From: Obelidium mucronatum
Taxonomy: Eukaryota; Chytridiomycota; Chytridiomycetes; Chytridiales; Chytriomycetaceae
Direction: 5' to 3'
Length of the DNA: 64,000 nt
Assembly: GCA_025765595.1 (NCBI GenBank)
Contig: JAIVFH010000013.1
Location: 248,001-312,000 of the forward strand
The notes below the pieces were generated by a model, which saw only the letters and a list, made by a program, of their open reading frames with translations, had not been told where the DNA came from and did not search any database. The translations under genes were made by a program, and so were the position numbers. Numbering within the stretch: the first letter of the stretch is position 1; each line of letters opens with the position of its first letter. Of the stretch, positions 1-11,800 are shown piece after piece.

Positions 1-1859
1 TTCCGGAACCAAGAGCGACTAGATTAGAACCACTTTGGTTCATGTCAACAAATTCATCTTCTCCAGAACACCAATCGCGCAACTCGCTTAATGTTTTTAG
101 CTTTCGAATCATGGCATCACGTTCCTCGTCATCCAAATCTTCTTCCGCGATTTCATCACTGTCGTCTTCATCTTCTTGCTCTTCATCTTCCTCCATGGAC
201 TGCTAGGGATTGCGATTGTGATTGTGATTGGAGAGATTGGGATTGTGTTTTTGATGGCGTCAGATTGGTAGGTTTAGATGGATCGGCAGATCGGTTGGAA
301 ACAGTTTCTTGCATCTTGATTCCAATATCCACCTAAAAAGGAAGCCAACGACTTCCACTTCCACCCACTTGATATTCAATTCCTTACCCCCTTCGTCCTC
401 TGGCTTATCGCCAATGTCATCCATGTCATTATTCTCTCCTAAAGCAGCTTCTGCATCTTCTTTTGCATTGACAGAGACTTCCTCCTTCCACACTCCACCC
501 ACAAATTTCGCGACAACTTCCCTCGCTTTCGCGTCTTCGCTGAACAAGAGGGGCAGAATTTGTAACCGATCAGCGTCTCCAATTAAACCAACTTCGGATA
601 ATTTCGTTACAAGGGGAATCGCAACGAATCGGACACCGTGGTTCTGCTCCCTCATTGCCATTTCAATAAATCTCGATTTAAATCTTTCCGTGAAGGGTCG
701 GAGAAGCGGGATCATGGTGGGTGTTTCGTAGAGTACGAGGAGGGCTTTAATGGATTCTAGACGGACGGAGGGGGAAGCGTCTGAGAGCATCCAACCAATG
801 TATCGTAAGAAACTCGCATCGAGGTAGAGGCCAGGGTACTTACAATCCAAAGACCCAGCTCTTTGATACATTCCGTACGGATTGTCGCGTCGATATCTCG
901 ATAACGATGAACAAAGACACTGAAAAATGGAACTAGTCAGTCTATGTTGTCTCGGATATCAAAAGACGATACCTAGTCAAAGTAATCACTCATGTGTCGC
1001 TCCAGATGTCTTCTTTTTCGCCTCCAAAGCTTGAATATCTAGTTCCAAGATCGGCTGCATTCGTGGGCAACTTTGCAGTCTTTTTTCCTGCCCGCTTGGC
1101 TTTTTTGGCCTTCTCGCCCTCCTCCACATCTTCCTCGTCCTCATCACCAGCGCCGTTCCTTAATCCATCCAATTGCCGATTCAAGACCGACAGCTCGTCA
1201 GCAACAACGGCAGCGGCATCGGCAAGACACGACATGAGCACCAAGACAATGAAGGTGGCCGTGTGGCGGAATGCGCGGAAAGTCGACGACGACATCAGGG
1301 TCAGCCACGTCTTGATGAGCTCGAACGGATTGTCGCCGATGGCGCCGGACAGCGACGCGTCGGCCAGCACGGGCGAGTCCCTGGGCAGGTTCTTCAGCTT
1401 GAGGAACCACTTGCGCCAGAACTCAGCCAGATTCCTCGCGAAGCGCGCGGCCTGCTTCGCGGCAGCCAGCGGGTGCGGCGCGGCAGCGTCCAGCTGGGCC
1501 TGCAGGTCCTCGAGCGCGGCCTTGATCAGGTCCTCGTCGTCCAGCGCGTCCGCCGCCGCCACGCGCGCGCCGCAGCCCGCCGCGCGCAGCACAAAGTTGA
1601 CGAGGCTGGCGGTGTTGGCGCTGCTGTTGCCGCTGTTGCTGTCTTTGGCGCGGCGCGTCCACCCGTCGACCCACGCCGCCGCCGCCGCCGCCACGCCGCC
1701 GCCCGCGCCAGACACCGCCGCAAAGAGCGCATCGGCCTGCGCGTCTGCGGGCGAGTCCTTCGGCGGCTGCGGCGTCCTGCGCTTCGCCTCTCTAAAGTCT
1801 ACTTCGTCCTCTTCCGTTTCCTCTTCCTCTTCGAGTCCTTCTTCGCTGTCTGCATGCAT
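1..1859 (-). CDS. SCC3: Cohesin subunit STAG/Scc3 (C-terminus cut by window edge)
   Basis: Part of the cohesin ring that holds sister chromatids together; it binds the kleisin and DNA in the nucleus. The first exon (about 1,859 to 1,000) encodes an acidic N-terminus, then the STAG region with AFRHTAT. A later exon has VFVHRYRDIDATIRTECIKE, the strongly conserved STAG signature, followed by FLRYIGWMLSD and HEAT-like helices. An acidic exon continues off the left edge after an intron at about 190-325. The first ~450 bp of coding sequence are extremely GC-rich. Between about 850 and 1,070 the frame cannot be followed without at least one indel or unusual introns: the segments HMSDYFD, VFVHRYRD and YPGLYLDAS lie in different frames. 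Identity is secure; the exon structure there is not. Confidence 0.88.
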
Positions 1860-2153
1860 GCATTCAGTTTAGTTTTAGTTCATTCAATCATGTTCAAATG
1901 GTTTTCAGCTGTCATGTCCGATTTCAACAAAACAACAACACACACCAGAAACATCTTTGAGAACAACTGCTTTGGCGGCGGCTGCTCGGGTCGGCCGCTG
2001 TGCTTTGCTAAAGAGGCAAGATCGCAATCAGCTCAATCTGATCTCTTGAGAGAAAGAGACAAAAACCAACCGTGCTGCTTCTCCACCGAGCATCATCAAA
2101 TTCAGTCAAAGTTTTTAATATTTATTTAATTGATTTATTTTATATTTAATTAT

Positions 2154-3539
2154 CAATGCCCTCTTGAATCTTCGTAAATAAGACGTGATACATAAGACGG
2201 CGGGTGTGCGCCACTATGATGATAATCAAAGGTTAATGGTTTTCGTTCAACACAAAAGAGTGTAAATCTTACATATTCGTAATAAACAGATTGACAAGTT
2301 CTGGCCCCACACAGTCAAATGCCGGATTAATCACATCAATCTTTTCAATCATGTTTCCTATTGTTTGTTTTTGTTATTTTTTGAGTCTCATTATCGAACC
2401 CAACAAAAGAAAAAAGACAAGCTCACCATCCTCAAAGCCAAACACGTTGTCCGCATTCATTAATAGATTATATCCATCTACATCAAACGGAAACTCCTCG
2501 CTCATCTTATACAACTCTGTCAGCACGACCACAGGTGTGGAATGGTGTTTGGCGCTTGCCGCAACAACATGACTTCCACTCATGGCCACCAATCCCCCAT
2601 TCGCCAAAACGGCATGCGTTCCTAAAATCACCTTATTCACACGCGACATGACAGCAAAGATTGTATTGTCGCTGATGAGGGTAGTGTCAATTCCCGCCTG
2701 GGACAATGAAAGCGCCATTTCTTGACCAGAGTAACTGTTGTAATACGCAAATCAGTTTGTACATTGTCGGTTACGAGTGGGGTTTACATACGATGGACTC
2801 GCTTCCGCGACAATCACTTGGAACTTTCGCAGTTTGGCAGCTTCCTTCAAAAACGATTCCACAGCCGGAGAACGACCCAACGTCATTATAATTTCACTGG
2901 TTAAGGAAGAAACAAGCACGAATCAATTCCACTCCGTGTAAAGGGGGAAAAAAAAAACTCCCCCTCCTCCTACTTTGAATGAATATGTTCCAAAGCCTGT
3001 GACGCAATATTTGCACTCGCATTCTCGACTTCATCCATAAGTTCCTTGATTGCTTCCAACACATTGTTCTTGAGTGAATCTCTATGATCCTGTGGATCCG
3101 CTTGCAAGGCCAATTCTGACTTGACCAGCTCCTTATCTTCTTCCCGAATCAAATTAACAACTCGATTCGTAATGTTTCCGACTGAAAGTTCTGTTGTGGG
3201 CGTGCCCGTTTGTTTAAAGGTTTTAGCTCTTTTCTCGTCTGAGCTCCCAATTAGTCCCTATGCCAAAACACACCAATGGGCTGCGCTTCAGATAGAATCC
3301 GTCCCTTATCGAGAATAGTTTGAACGAGATCGTCCTTATTTGTCCATCGAGACCCGCGCACAATAATCAAATGGACTTTGGCTGTTTCAAGAGCGACCCG
3401 CAGCGGTCCCACTACTTGTCTGTTTGCGTTTTAAGAAGAAAATAAGCAGGCGGCAAGAAGTAGAAACCAGGCAAAAGAAAAGGTTTAATGCATACCTGCG
3501 TCGTAGCTTGTCCTTCAATGCATCAACGACGACATTCAT
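2154..3539 (-). CDS. GCD7: Translation initiation factor eIF2B subunit beta
   Basis: Regulatory subunit of eIF2B, the GDP-GTP exchange factor for eIF2, acting in the cytosol. It reads through several small introns. The N-terminal helical part contains RWTNKDDL and AQPIG. The middle has [14 protein letters not shown], then [19 protein letters not shown]. The Rossmann-like C-terminal half has [31 protein letters not shown] and, across further introns, [11 protein letters not shown] followed by PPSYV. This order matches the beta rather than the alpha or delta subunit. The start is the ATG at 3,539, which gives an N-terminus aligning with the family; no better upstream start was found. It is divergent from the ZGRF1-like gene, with about 300 bp between starts. 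Confidence 0.9.
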
Positions 3540-3665
3540 TTTTTGTCGAATCACAATAAATTCGTTACCAAACAAAAAAAAAGTGAGTATTAAGAAGACT
3601 CGATACTTCGCTTGAATTGCTTTTCAGACCTGTCACGAAAAAAAGCGTTTTTTGTCTGAAAATGA

Positions 3666-3666
<1 letters not shown>

Positions 3667-3704
<38 letters not shown>
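3667..3704. repeat. Poly(A) homopolymer, 38 A
   Basis: An uninterrupted run of 38 adenines lies in the 300-bp spacer between the divergent eIF2B-beta and ZGRF1-like genes. Nothing else is recognisable in this spacer beyond A/T-rich promoter-like sequence. Long homopolymers recur in the window (T run at 5,983-6,009; T run at 36,605-36,645), usually in introns or spacers. It may act as a nucleosome-excluding promoter tract or be the tail of an old retrocopy; there is no coding or target-site evidence for the latter. Confidence 0.9.
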
Positions 3705-3706
<2 letters not shown>

Positions 3707-3839
3707 AAACAACCACAATAGGAGAGATCGACAGATCCCTGACTATAGTAATAGTAGTTGAAAGCCCATTATAAATGCCTTTTCGATTTTTCTTTCCAAA
3801 TCCAATTTGGTTCATAATAAAAATTGTCCGAATCTAGCG

Positions 3840-6800
3840 ATGATGCACAGTTGTCTCTACACAGCAATGATGTAATTCCCACCCTATAATAGTAATATTA
3901 TACTTATCAAGATAACAAAAAGGAGAGCAGATACCGAAACCGCAAAGTAAAGCCTTTCAATGACGGTTTTGTATCGTTTGCGAATGGCAAAGCCAATCTC
4001 TTTGATGAGCAAAAGAAGCCTCTCGGATCCCTGTTTTCCACTGGCTTCTCTGAAGACGACGAGCTTGAATTTGACCGCTTCTATTGCCTTGTTGGTGAAA
4101 GTGTTCAAACAGCTGAAGATCCTGTTGCGAAGGTGAAACAACAACCACAACCCCGTCGGCTACCACCACCACCGTCACAGCGAAGAAACGCCGTTACGAA
4201 TTCAAAGTTTAAACCTCTGTCTTTGAATGGAGTTCCGGCGTCTCTATCTACCAACTCTCAACCCCCTAAGGTCAACAATTCCAGTCGAACTCAGAACGCG
4301 CCTGAATCCAGGACAGCAGCACTGCCCTCCACCATTCCTAACAAAAGATACAATGCCAATAGTGATCTTGATTCGGATGGAGATGGCGACGACGACAATG
4401 GTGTGGTCTTTGAAAGCAATGCTGTTTCACGGTTTCCTCCACCACCACCGAGAATACAAGAACTCTGTGACGATGATTCACCATTTGCCATTGTTTCTCC
4501 GTCAATTGAAGATACCGAAGTGGATCATGATTCTCCGCGGCCCAATCATGCCGTGACCCAGATTCACGTATTGAAAAGTCCGAATCCACTCAAACGAATG
4601 TTTCAATCTAATCCTTCCACAAGGGATTATGATGAACCTTTTAAAAGCCTGCCGCCTGATTCAACCTTCTCTGTGGATATTCCAGTCGACCGCAACCGCA
4701 GCCAGCAGTCCTTCAAGAAACCACAACCTTTAACAGTTATTCAACAACCGTCCTCAATGGTTTCCAAACCACCAAAATTTGGGACTTTCAAACCGCCCAC
4801 GACTCTTGGCGCTCCGTTGAAAAAGGGAGGACCAGAAAATCAGCAACAAGAGTATCCACGAAAACAAATCAAAGCAGCGCATCAAACAAACAACCCATCT
4901 GTTGGAAAAAAACTCGTTCATCAGCAGCCAACTGGAATACCCATACACTCTACTTTGAACTTGTACTTTCGATCTCGTGATCAATGCGCTGGGTTGAAGA
5001 AATCCAATTTGAAACGGACTTTCCAGATTCCATGTCGTTTCGTAAGACCAAAAAACCAACGAAAAAAACGAAACACGCATGAATATAAAAATATTCTTTT
5101 TTTTTATCAGAACACACCTGCCGAGTATCAACGTGCATTCCAAGTCGCATTGACTGAACACATGCAACTTCAACTGGACGCCCTCGCTTTAAGACTACAT
5201 TTGCAAACCTCGAATCAACACCACAGCAACAACTCGTTCCATTCAAAAGTAAATGTATACCCGGCCTCGGCGTCAACATTGTCCCGTGAGTCGTTTCAAC
5301 ATAAGGAAGGGCAACCCACGTTTATTGAACGGTCTGGGAATTTACTGATTTCGCTCGAAAGTAAACCACAACATGTGGAAATATCAAAAGGTTCGCTTCC
5401 TTTCTACTTTTTTTTTTTGATGTGAGCTTAACTCTTCTTTTTTCTTATTTCAAGATGACATTTGGATTATATCAGCCACTCCCGACTTCTCAAGAACAGT
5501 TTTTATAGCTACCGGCGTGTTTTATGGTGTCTCTGGGACAAATACTGTGGAAATTAAACCATATCGTGAATGCGATGCTGCCATTTCATCCACCCTTGAC
5601 TTGAGGAATCGAGTTTTCGTAATTCACGCGTTGAATGCAATGACTGACTTGCTTATGCTCAACAACTTGGATACCATTTACACGTCTCCAGGACAAGACC
5701 ACAATGTGGATGTTGATTTCCCAGAAGAGAGGGAAGAATTGGCGCTTTTAAGCGACTTGCTGGGTGGTGGTAGTATTCCATCAGTGAAAAGCGATGGTGG
5801 CGGCAATGACCCGTTTGAGGATGAATTGGAAAATGTCGTGCAAATGGTTGAAGATTTTAAGATTGAATATTCGCTGAACCAAGACCAAGCGAGTGTTGTG
5901 GAGAGAGTGGCGTTGGCTGTTTGGAAAGGCCAGGCTGGATTTCAGCTCGTTCATGGGGTGAGTGTTGCAGTTGCAGCGTCCTTTTTTTTTTTTTTTTTTT
6001 TTTTTTTTTGAATATCAGTTTTTTTTGTTGCAGGTCTTTGGCTCAGGCAAAACATACTTGATCGCAGTTCTTGTTATTTTCTTTCATCGGGCGATTGAGG
6101 AAGGATACTATGGGCATATCCCAAACTTCAGGATTGGAATATCTTCAATGAGCAATGGTAAATGATGCACTTTTGCGGCAACCCTCATACCCTGAACAAT
6201 TTTTTTTTTTGGAAAGTCGCTGTTGATCAAATCCTCCACTCACTCCTGAAGCTAAACTTCCACGACCTTGTCCGCGTTGGAAGCATCAAGAAAATATCCA
6301 AAACCCTCCTTCCGTATACGCTTCAACAACTCAAAAACGCAAACGATGATTTGAAGGACCTTCGCAGTATGCTAAAAGCAGACGCTTTGGAAACCACTCA
6401 AAAACGCGCTTTGCAGGAAGCTATACGGCGGTTTACTGCGAATGAAAACCGGAATTTGTTGGATACGGCGTTTGTTGTGGGTGTAACTTGTGTGGCAAGT
6501 GGGTTTGACGCATTGGAAAGTGTCAAGACTACCTTCTTGATTTTGGATGAGTGCAGTCAGGTTAGTAATCGTAAATCAAAGCTTGTTTTTGGGGTGGGCA
6601 GGGAGTTTTTTTTTTTAATGTATCTCAAGTAGATGACGGAGCCTCTTGCGCTTCTTCCGATTCTTCGACTACGACCAACCCATTGTCTGTTAATTGGGGA
6701 TCCGCAGCAGCTATCTCCCACCCTCGAAACCAATACCAACAATCCACAATGCAGTCTCGATCGAACTCTTTATTCACGGCTTCTTCAGCACAAGGAAAAA

Positions 6801-7786
6801 CACACATCCATCTTGCTCAGAACCCAGTATAGGTGTCATCCTCGGATTGCTCAAATTCCCAATCGTTTATTTTATGCTGGCGAGCTTGTTCACGGATCTA
6901 CTGAGGCCAATACCGGTCCAATCGAAGAAGGCCTGAGTTCTGCCATGTTTGTGGATGTTTCGAGTGGATCAGAACGTCGAGGAACAGGTGGCGGTGGGAG
7001 TTTGGTGAACCTTGAGGAAGTTGGCTGTGTCGAGGAATTGGTCAAGGCACTTGTGCAGGAAATGGATAATGAAGATGGAGACCGCAGCAGAGTGCAACCT
7101 GGAAACATTGGGGTCATCACGTACTGTAAGTTACTTTTTTTCTTCTTTGTTCGCCAGATTCTCAATTGGTACATGCTAGACAAAAGCCAAGCTGCACTGC
7201 TTCAGCAAAAATTCACAACGAATCCATCCTTGGTCGGGGTGCAAGTCAGCACTGTTGATTCTTTTCAAGGAGGCGAGAAGGACGTGATTTTCATTTCAAC
7301 TGTCAGGAGTGCCGAAGTTGGCTTTATTGATGATTACAAGCGAGTTAATGTCTCGTTAACCAGAGCAAGGCGTCACCTGATTATTGTTGGAAACGGAAGG
7401 CTGCTCAATCAGAGCCATTTATGGAGAGAAGTTCTGAATGGTTGCGGTTGGTGTATTATTAGCCCAGCTTTTTTTCTTGTAGTCTGTTTAATTTGGTGTT
7501 TCTAGACGGTTACTCCAAACCAGAGTTACTTGGCTTGCTCAGTAATAAGGCAAATGAAATCAGCTATGAGGACGAATGGGATCAAGCGTTCGATCATGCC
7601 GGCGAAAAGTCCGTACTTTGTGAAGCCAAAGTAACCCCCATGGATTCAAACACCGACCAGTGGGATTTCGGTTTGATTAACCAGAGTAAATTGGTCACCC
7701 AAGCACAGGAAGTTGGCACAGCAACAAATGATGGATGGGGTAGTTTTGATGATGAGGTTGATGGATTGACATTTGATTTATTATGA
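3840..7786 (+). CDS. ZGRF1: ZGRF1-type SF1 DNA helicase (DUF2439 + UPF1-like helicase)
   Basis: A predicted superfamily 1 helicase of the ZGRF1 family, which promotes homologous recombination and fork repair; yeast Mte1 and fission yeast Dbl2 share the N-terminal domain. The N-terminus carries a DUF2439-like domain: LYT, KVKPFNDGFVSF, ANLFDE, then an acidic DELEFD. A long Pro/Ser-rich linker follows. The helicase core has motif I GSGKTY, motif II DECSQ, motif III IGDPQQL, a Q/R segment with LRTQYRCHP, motif V STVDSFQGGEKDVI and motif VI SLTRARRHLIIVG. Introns interrupt around 5,040-5,117, 5,395-5,455, 5,957-6,033, 6,160-6,215, 6,560-6,632 and near 7,130. The start at 3,840 assumes a first intron ending near 3,927, which restores the expected LYT motif. 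No GRF zinc finger was seen. Confidence 0.85.
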
Positions 7787-7818
7787 TAAATAGTAGTATC
7801 ATTTGCATTGCACTTTCT

Positions 7819-8785
7819 TCAATCCTCATCTGACGAGTCATTGAAACCGGCGAATTCCTTTTCTTCATCACTATTTCCCTCCTGAACATCCCCATACATA
7901 TTGTGGAACATTTCTTGGCAGTTAATCAAGTCTCCCCATGAGAGGGATTCAAAACACATTGGACAAGAACCCATTTTGGGCAATATTTGAAACTGCAAAT
8001 GTAAGTCGGGTTCCATCATTTCTTGTGCAAGGCATGGAAGATGTGCCACCATTCTACATGTCGAGGTTGCTGGACAAATGATGAAAGAAAGAGGCTTCTA
8101 CTCAGGGCGAATGAATCAATGAATCAAAAAACAAGCGACCTGCGAAAAATCGACTCAACTGTTTGATCCACGTTCTTCTTACACAAACAACAACTTGTGC
8201 GTCCAGTCATCACCCCTTGAAACTTGAGCACAACCTCGTCCTCCAGCCCACTGCGGAATGGCAAACTCAATAAGGGCCCGTAAGTCATATTGTCGCCTAT
8301 CAGGTCCGCCATTCCTGGCAATCCGCTAAAATAGTCATGTATGTATTCTGAAGTGATGTGAATACGTAGTGGCCAACGCGCCCAATTATCCAACAACACC
8401 ATATCAGCCAATACTTGAAGCTTGACATGTATTTCTTGGTCTTTTCTCGACTTGGAGTACGCCGATGGGTTTGCCGTCCGGAAATGGCGAGACTGATGCG
8501 GCTTCTGCCAGGCCCATTCAAACTGAAGTGCTGCGATTTTATTTGGAAATCCATGAACAATCACGACCATATTCCCTGCAGAAGCATGGGGCTGTATGTT
8601 AGGTGTGTGTGTATTGAGAAAATCTAACACTCACAAGGTCTGCCCGACACTGTCTTCTTAGCACCGCCTTGAATCTCTCCGTTATGCTGTCGAATTCGAC
8701 GGATAGGGTCAGGCGTAGATCCGACATAACATTTTGTGCTTTTTCCGGGCTGCTGGCATTGCAGAAGGTAGCAAGCATAGAACAT
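7819..8785 (-). CDS. SLX1: Structure-specific endonuclease SLX1 (GIY-YIG + RING-like)
   Basis: Catalytic subunit of the SLX1-SLX4 nuclease, which cuts branched DNA such as Holliday junctions and flaps. The N-terminal GIY-YIG domain starts MFYACYLL, then [19 protein letters not shown] and, after an intron near 8,582-8,632, [20 protein letters not shown]. The C-terminal half has a Cys-rich RING/PHD-like zinc region: [10 protein letters not shown], then after an intron a second part ending in [14 protein letters not shown] and a short acidic tail. Length and domain order fit fungal SLX1. The start codon at 8,785 lies 23 bp from the start of the divergent peroxidase fusion gene, so the two must share a promoter or overlap each other's leader. 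Confidence 0.92.
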
Positions 8786-8808
8786 TTTGAAAATTGTCAA
8801 CTATATTT

Positions 8809-11800
8809 ATGCTCTCTGAAACGCCAAAAGCTGTTTTCCTTTGGATTCTTCTATTCGCCGGATCGGCTAGTGGGAGAAATGCGGTTTTGAGGAATAGGGC
8901 GGTGCCTTTACTTGAGCCACAAAGTTATGATGGCTCTCGGAATAACCTCCAAAAACCAAAACTCGGATCAACTGGAGACGCGTATTTACGCCTCTTACCA
9001 GCTCAATACGGTCCGAATCAAGGTACCAGTTGATCTTTTGATTGCAATACATTGAACCAGATAGTAGCGCCCAGCGGAGAAAACAGGCCGAATGCTCGAC
9101 GTGTCTCAAATATCCTGTTTGCTCAGCCCAACACTCTGGATACTAAGGGAACCTCAGATTTCTTACCCGCTTGGGGGGTTACAATGCATCTCGATATCAC
9201 TGTAGCTCTCAAAAACACATGTACGTGCATTTGATATATGATGTCGCCCCAGATTGAAGACCAACGTGAATCAACAGCGGATCCATTTCCGATTCCAGTG
9301 CCGAAAGACGACCCTGATTTTGATCCGTTCGGTACTGGGAAAGAGGAAATTCCGATGGGACGTGTTAATTATCTCGGAGTCGACTCTGCAGCCAACGTAC
9401 GAATTATTCCAAACGCTTTTACATGCTGGATGGACGGAAGTGGGCTTTACGGGAATTCAGAGGAAGCTCTGAAAGGAATTCGCGCCTTTAAGGGAGGAAA
9501 GCTGAAGAGTTTTCAGTATTCCACTGGCTCATTTCCTGGTCGTATTGTTGGGGGGCCGCTAGATGGATATTTTCAATACTCCATCCCAAATGTCAACATC
9601 TCTCCTGTGAGTAATTTTTCGACGTGAACGAGGCCACGAGTATTGAACTTTGTAAATCAAATCAGCAAACTTTAGTATTTTATCTCCTTTTTTTTCGGGA
9701 ACACAACCGTCGAGCTGGGATTTTGGCAACAAGAAACCCGAAATGGACTGATGAGCAAATATTTCAACGTGCCAGAAGATGGGTCATTTCCATCATTCAG
9801 AGGACAACCATTGACTTTGTAAGGTCCACTGATACGCTTCTACGTATTAATTGAGTTTACTCTTATCAGTATGTCCCTACACTTACTGGCGCGCCCTTGG
9901 AACCATACACAGGATATACACCGAACGTAAATCCGCAAATAGATTTATTCTTTTCCCAGGTGGCGTTCATTTATGGGCACAGCGGATTGAATGAACAAAT
10001 ACTTCGACTTGATGACTCTGGCGAACCAATTCCGGCCGGTCATTTACTATTGCGAGATGGCGCTTTTAAAAACCTATGCGATGAAGTCATAGCCCATGGG
10101 ATCGAGCCAATCTTGAGGGGATTCGCGACACAGCTGGACAATAAAATAGACACGAAAATTGTGGATGACGTAAGAAACAGTCTTCCATTAAATCCTGGAT
10201 TTAATTTTGATTTAGTCGCAATTGGGATTCAGAGGTATCTGCATTCTTGGGTATGTGGTTGGGAGTGACTTACTTCAGTTGCATCCTAGAGGTCGCGATT
10301 TAGGCTTCTCAGATTTCAATACATATCGCAGAGCTTTTAATTTGAGTCCGATAGTGTCATGGAGCGACCTTACGAATGACACGGCTGTGCAAAACACTCT
10401 GAAAAGTCTGTATCCAGACATTAATGACTTGGATCCAAGTGTTGGTAAGACTCACACTATTATAATCAAATTTGTTATTTTTGAGACCTACTTTTTCGTC
10501 TGTAAATTCAGGCATATTTGCGGAAGACCCCACAGATCCAAAAAGTCTTGTAGGTCCACTAACATCGAAATCTATCCGAGATCAGTTTACTCGATTGCGA
10601 GATGGAGATCGATATTGGTATCAGAATCCTGGTGTTCTCACTGAAGAAGAGCTTCAAGAATTCAGCTCCTTCAGTCTTGGTCAAATGGTTGTCCTCAACA
10701 CCCAAATCAAATTTTTTCCGGATAATCCATTCGTCGCCATCAAACCTGGAGGCAAATTCTTTCTTGAAGGACCAAGCTATCATGTGCATCAGAACACATC
10801 CGAAAACTTTATTACCGCCCTTGATGTTTTGAGATTGAGTTGGACAATTACGGAGGCTGATGAAACGATTCATTTTGTCTTTGAGAGTAATGCCACTGGT
10901 TGGTTCGGTTTCGGTTTTGGGTCGAATATGCTGGGGGCCGATATTTACTTGTGCAATGACTTCAATGGAACTGGTTTATTTACTGTGCAGGACTCGTTAA
11001 GGTTAGTTCTTAAGGTTTCACCATCACAATGATTAATTTCTCGGCATAAGTTCCACGACGCAACCAGTTCCTAGCGATGTCATTCAAGGTGGACAGAATA
11101 ATGTATTGAACGCACATGATCTGACTGCTCAGCAAAATTACTCAACTCGTGTTGTTGCATTTTCACGGAGACTAAAAACTGGCGATCCATTCGATGTCGA
11201 CATCACAACAAAAGATATGGATTTAATATTTGCATACTCGGCATCAACAGCCCTAACATGGCACGGCGCTCTCAATCGGTTGCATAGCACCATCAACTTT
11301 TACGCATCAAAACCTGCTGTTATTCCGCCCCCACCACAAACAACTCTCGGAAGCCTACTCATTCTTCACAGTTTATCAATGTATATTGCATTTATTGTTT
11401 TATATCCACTTGGAATATATGTCGCTCGATATCATCGGAACCTGGGTCGATGGTTATCGCTACACACATCTCTCCTCTCATCTGTAACATCGAACGTTGT
11501 TGTGGCTGCGTTAACTGCAATAATCGGTACTTTTGGAAATCCTGATTCATTGCATTACAAAATTGGGATGGTTGTTGTTGCTCTTGTTGGTCTCTCGACA
11601 AGTGCTGGATACTTTATCAACAAGCTTTCCGCCGCTGATCACAAATGGAGCCCTCTTGTCGCATTTTTAAGATTTGTGCATAAATATTCCGGGCTTGTAG
11701 CATATCTTGTTGGTTTGGTGGACTGCTATCTCGGAGTCACTGAATTGAGCCCCAACCCAACTGAGCAAACTTATCTTCAATTAATATTTCTGGTGACTGT

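Noticed and set aside
994..2129. Long open frames on the plus strand opposite STAG
   Set aside because: They are antisense shadows in very GC-rich, stop-poor sequence; residues are Arg/Ser/Ala-biased with no family resemblance, while the minus strand reads as STAG.
3667..3704. Poly(A) run as the tail of a retroelement
   Set aside because: No reverse-transcriptase text, no target-site duplication and no element body is visible next to it.
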